9,254 nucleotides of DNA from Sulfolobaceae archaeon. GTDB lineage: Archaea > Thermoproteota > Thermoprotei_A > Sulfolobales > Sulfolobaceae. Shown here piece by piece: positions 7,140 to 9,254 of this stretch. A program made the position numbers and the translations under genes. Location: positions 1-9,254 of the forward strand of contig JAPYVG010000060.1 in assembly GCA_028277025.1 (NCBI GenBank). The letters run 5' to 3'. Every line of letters begins with the position of its first letter. The stretch's first letter is position 1. The notes under the pieces were generated by a model. That model made no database searches and was not told the DNA's origin. It worked only from the letters and a program-made list of their open reading frames with translations.

Positions 7140-7675
7140 TTGATAAACAGTATTAACTCAATAACACGTAACAATTCCGGAAACTCCTTAATCATGCCTG
7201 TCGTAAATTTGGTATATAACGTTAGTTGGGTTTTAGCTGGAAACTAAACTTAACTAACCATGAACTCCAAATGGTCAGTCATGGGCTCGGAATTGTCAAT
7301 ATAGTTCTTATGTCGTCTTCAATTTATAACGAGGTGAATGATGAAGCTTAATAGTGACTTAAGAGCAGAGAGGAAATTTCAGTTGTTAACACTTCTATAA
7401 GTAGTAAACCAAGTAATTATACACCTACGGGATCTGGCATTTCAGTCTTTTCCAATACTTGGATTGAATACTTCTACTACGCTCACATTGTCGACGTAAA
7501 AGATTATCTTTTTAAATACAATTACTATTTCGGTACTACCGAGGTCTACATATCTTCTAAATCTCCTAGCATAAATCTCCTATATTCTAGTTTTCTACCA
7601 GAATTAGCTATGAATTTCATAGCTGATGTATGCACTATTTCATGCATCATATTCTACTCAAGAGAGACACAGTAG
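7140..7675 (+). pseudogene. Decayed 3' end of a paralogue of the 1-2326 membrane protein
   Basis: In the first frame, VYNVSWVLAGN (7212-7244) matches IYNVSWVYLGN at residues 692-702 of the protein encoded at 1-2326; TAA follows at 7245. After a one-base loss the next frame reads NLTNHELQMVSHGLGIVNIV, then LMSSSIYNEVNDEA. Three successive in-frame stops follow (TAA TAG TGA, 7349-7357). The same frame then reopens as LKSREEISVVN, NYTPTGSGISVFSNTWIEYF and on to TAG 7673-7675. The intact protein has LVPDSEYNSLKNEAQQILNSR and SYIPTGYTAVVWANPWI at the same places. The last 25 residues (LAMNFIADVCTISCIIFY) form a membrane anchor. The N-terminal membrane part is absent; homology upstream of about 7200 is not convincing, so the left border is approximate. 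Confidence 0.8.
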
Positions 7676-7744
7676 TAATTGTTAGTTATTGAAATAGATT
7701 TCGGGTTGCAACTTACGTTTTTAACCTTAAGGAGAAGCATTCTT

Positions 7745-8512
7745 TTAACTCTCATAATAGACTATTAGTTTTGGGAGATGAGAAACTTTACCACCTTTAA
7801 CTTTTGATAATATTACACGCCTTGCAGTAGAAAAACGATTAGCGGCTTCGATGCTGAGTACCCTTAAGGGATGTTTTAGTAACTGTTTGTAAACATTACC
7901 TGAATCCTCTAACGCCATCTCTTTCTTTTTAAATTCAATAATATTTCCTCGACCTTTTTCAGCTTTCCCTCGCCGTGTACTTTTATTTCATTTAATTCTA
8001 GATATTTAACTGTGTTGATACCGCCAAGGAGAGCTTTACCTTCAGCTCCTTCTATACCCATTTTTAGTATTCTGGGTCTAAATCAATTTCTTCCGCTATT
8101 ATGTCGAGAGTAATCGTGTCAACACTACCTTCTCGATCTTCAGACACGTAAGCTTCAACATTTTCTCCCATCACACTGACCTTTTTACGGAATTTGTTGT
8201 AAAGAGCTTTAGGGACAATAATTACGTTTTTAAGGTAATTTAACTCTACGTTCTCTCTTAAGATTTTCAAGTTATTAGGTTCGGGTTCTACAGCAATTAC
8301 TTTATTTTTCTCCTTTACTTTAAACGCTGCTAGGACTGAAAACAAGCCTATATCGGCACCTGCGTCTATGATTATATCTCCTTCTTTGATGCTTGACAGT
8401 AAAGGAGAGTAATATTTTCTATTATAACTTGATAGAATGCAGCAAAGTCACTCCTCCTCGAGAGGACTGCTTTAGCTGGAACCCCCGTGAAAGGTCGTAA
8501 GTCAGCAATCAT
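7745..8512 (-). pseudogene. Nearly full-length FkbM methyltransferase with three frameshifts
   Basis: Four frames join into one protein of about 256 residues, the usual length. Frame A from ATG 8512 reads MIADLRPFTGVPAKAVL then SDFAAFYQVI. Frame B reads KYYSPLLSSIKEGD, IIIDAGADIGLFSVLAAF (SAM motif I), VIAVEPEPNNLKIL, NVIIVPKALYNK and VDTITLDIIAEEIDLDPEY. Frame C reads LKMGIEGAEGKALLGG, NTVKYLELNEIKVHGEGKL. Frame D reads EMALEDSGNVYKQLLKHPLR and ends LPKLIVYYES at TAA 7745-7747. Each junction (about 8415-8430, 8061-8075, 7918-7935) is explained by loss of one base. The hallmark KxDxEGxE has Gly for its first Asp, so the enzyme would probably be impaired even if frames were repaired. Frame B alone is open from about 8429 to 8064 and could pass for a short gene. 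It is convergent with the membrane relic, 69 bases away. Confidence 0.88.
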
Positions 8513-8543
8513 GGATTTACATATTATGTTATTATGCCAAATA

Positions 8544-8553
8544 GTATATTAAG
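8544..8553 (-). promoter_or_regulatory. TATA-like element upstream of the broken methyltransferase
   Basis: CTTAATATAC on the minus strand would put transcription start roughly 10 bases before ATG 8512. The match is weaker than for the intact genes, and the promoter may be decayed. Confidence 0.25.
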
Positions 8554-8668
8554 ATAACTTGTAGTTACACATTAACGGATCGATTTCTCCCAGCGAATTC
8601 AATCACCTAATTAATTTTTAAAAGCTATACAAATTCTGTATAAATATCCTATATAAAGACTAACAATA

Positions 8669-8794
8669 ATGAAAATAAATTTATATTTTACTCATTATAA
8701 GTCTAACAATATTTATGAATTCGTTTACTTAAATTACTTGAATAATCTGATTTCAAGTGATTTGGGAAGAAATCGAAGAATCTTACAACTCTAG
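8669..8794 (+). CDS. Possible 41-residue leaderless small protein or truncated gene start
   Basis: The ATG at 8669 lies 26 bases from the centre of a good TATA-like box (GTATAAATAT, 8639-8648), exactly the leaderless spacing seen for the intact genes here. The frame begins MKINLYFTHYKSNNIYEF and ends with GRNRRILQL and TAG. The start resembles the first strand of a Rossmann-type protein such as a glycosyltransferase, so it could be the 5' stump of a lost gene. No family can be assigned, and the competing minus-strand frame at 8703-8870 shows that chance frames of this size occur here. Confidence 0.22.
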   Translation: MKINLYFTHYKSNNIYEFVYLNYLNNLISSDLGRNRRILQL

Positions 8795-8910
8795 TAAAAT
8801 AAACATTAATAAATATTAGTTTCTCAATTTTACAGCTCTGAAATTTATAACTGTAATTGACTCTATACATCGACATTTATTACAATAATTCTCTTAGGTC
8901 TACATTCTTT

Positions 8911-8924
8911 AGTTTATATAAACT
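8911..8924. repeat. 14-base perfect palindrome containing a TATA box
   Basis: AGTTTATATAAACT reads the same on both strands. It contains a TATATA core usable in either direction, so it may be a promoter element or an operator. No gene start at leaderless spacing is evident on either side, and short AT palindromes are common in such DNA. Confidence 0.3.
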
Positions 8925-9011
8925 TATCTAAAGTGATGTTTTCGGTATATCAAGAATCGAAAGTTTCTCAACGCTCATAATATTATCGGTATCAAGTGTT
9001 TCACATGATTT

Positions 9012-9254
9012 TTAATTTCTTGCCTTATTAGAAGACAATATCAGATCTATAACAAATAGTACGAGGAGAAATATAAAAAATACTAAATTATTAAAAAATA
9101 ATCTAACAAGGATATAAATTGTAACCACTATAACTAGGATCGGAGAAAGGAAGACTATAGGTTTTTCCATTACGTCAGCTGGATAAAATGGTGGTATGAG
9201 AATGTCTATGAGGTAAAACACTACAAGTATACCTCCAGATATAAATACATTTAC
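9012..9254 (-). CDS. C-terminal part of a small or partial membrane protein
   Basis: The frame is open to the right window edge (80 codons visible), so the start is probably outside; a GTG at 9221 is possible but has no supporting promoter in view. The visible part begins VNVFISGGILVVFYLIDILI and has about three hydrophobic segments: roughly 5-20, 33-51 and 54-72. A short loop PPFYPADVMEKP lies between the first two and a basic tail SSNKARN follows the last. No family is recognised; it could be a transporter, a membrane sensor, or the end of another glycan-related membrane protein. After the TAA at 9012-9014 the same frame continues for 27 codons of protein-like sequence, so the original C-terminus may have been longer. 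Confidence 0.6.
   Translation of the reverse strand, partial: VNVFISGGILVVFYLIDILIPPFYPADVMEKPIVFLSPILVIVVTIYILVRLFFNNLVFFIFLLVLFVIDLILSSNKARN

Larger units (their letters stand above)
8513..9011. other. AT-rich intergenic region without a convincing gene
   Basis: This stretch of about 500 bases is very AT-rich and holds many TATA-like sequences. Two short overlapping frames occur on opposite strands: 8669-8794 plus (41 codons) and 8703-8870 minus (55 codons, MYRVNYSYKFQSCKIEKL and on). At most one can be real and neither resembles a known family. A 14-base perfect palindrome lies at 8911-8924. On the minus strand, 8880-9011 continues the frame of the membrane protein at 9012-9254 with protein-like sequence. 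Confidence 0.5.

Noticed and set aside
7336..7342. ATGATGA as a C box of a C/D sRNA
   Set aside because: No CTGA D box was found at suitable distance, and the site lies inside the aligned NDEA coding relic.
7745..8512. Frameshifts as pure sequencing errors in A-runs
   Set aside because: Not fully excluded, but one junction is best explained away from an A-run, a catalytic-motif Asp is also lost, neighbouring relics carry nonsense changes, and intact genes here keep longer A-runs without errors.

Overview
This window most likely comes from a thermoacidophilic archaeon of the Sulfolobales (inference). The DNA is AT-rich, Arg codons are mostly AGG/AGA and Ile is often ATA. Genes begin about 26 bases downstream of TATA-like boxes with almost no leader, and one gene ends in a pyrimidine-rich T tract of the crenarchaeal kind. 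The gene content (polytopic membrane protein with a sequon-rich outer domain, GT4 glycosyltransferase, NodU-type carbamoyltransferase, FkbM methyltransferases) is that of a surface-glycan or exopolysaccharide locus.

Layout. Positions 1-2326 (minus) hold a large GT-C/YfhO-like membrane protein whose C-terminus lies outside the window. Positions 2393-3418 (minus) hold a GT4 glycosyltransferase. Back to back with it, from a compact divergent promoter region, 3490-5277 (plus) encodes an intact carbamoyltransferase. A gap with possible gene debris follows, then an intact FkbM-family methyltransferase at 5747-6511 (plus).

From 6512 to 8512 the window is a gene graveyard. It holds a truncated, frameshifted second FkbM gene (6518-6905, plus), an orphan 3' end before a T-rich tract (6928-7083), and the 3' end of a decayed paralogue of the 1-2326 membrane protein (7140-7675, plus). 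Convergent with the last is a nearly full-length third FkbM gene broken by three frameshifts (7745-8512, minus). The final part is an AT-rich intergenic region (8513-9011) and the C-terminal end of another small membrane protein (9012-9254, minus).

Working model (inference): the intact genes build and decorate (glycosylation, O-carbamoylation, O-methylation) a surface glycan, while the dead copies record duplication and decay of a similar module. The reading-frame reconstructions in 6518-8512 are the most informative part. The 7140-7675 relic aligns with the truncated gene at 1-2326 and suggests that about 70 residues of it are missing. No CRISPR array, tRNA, rRNA or intact insertion sequence was recognised.
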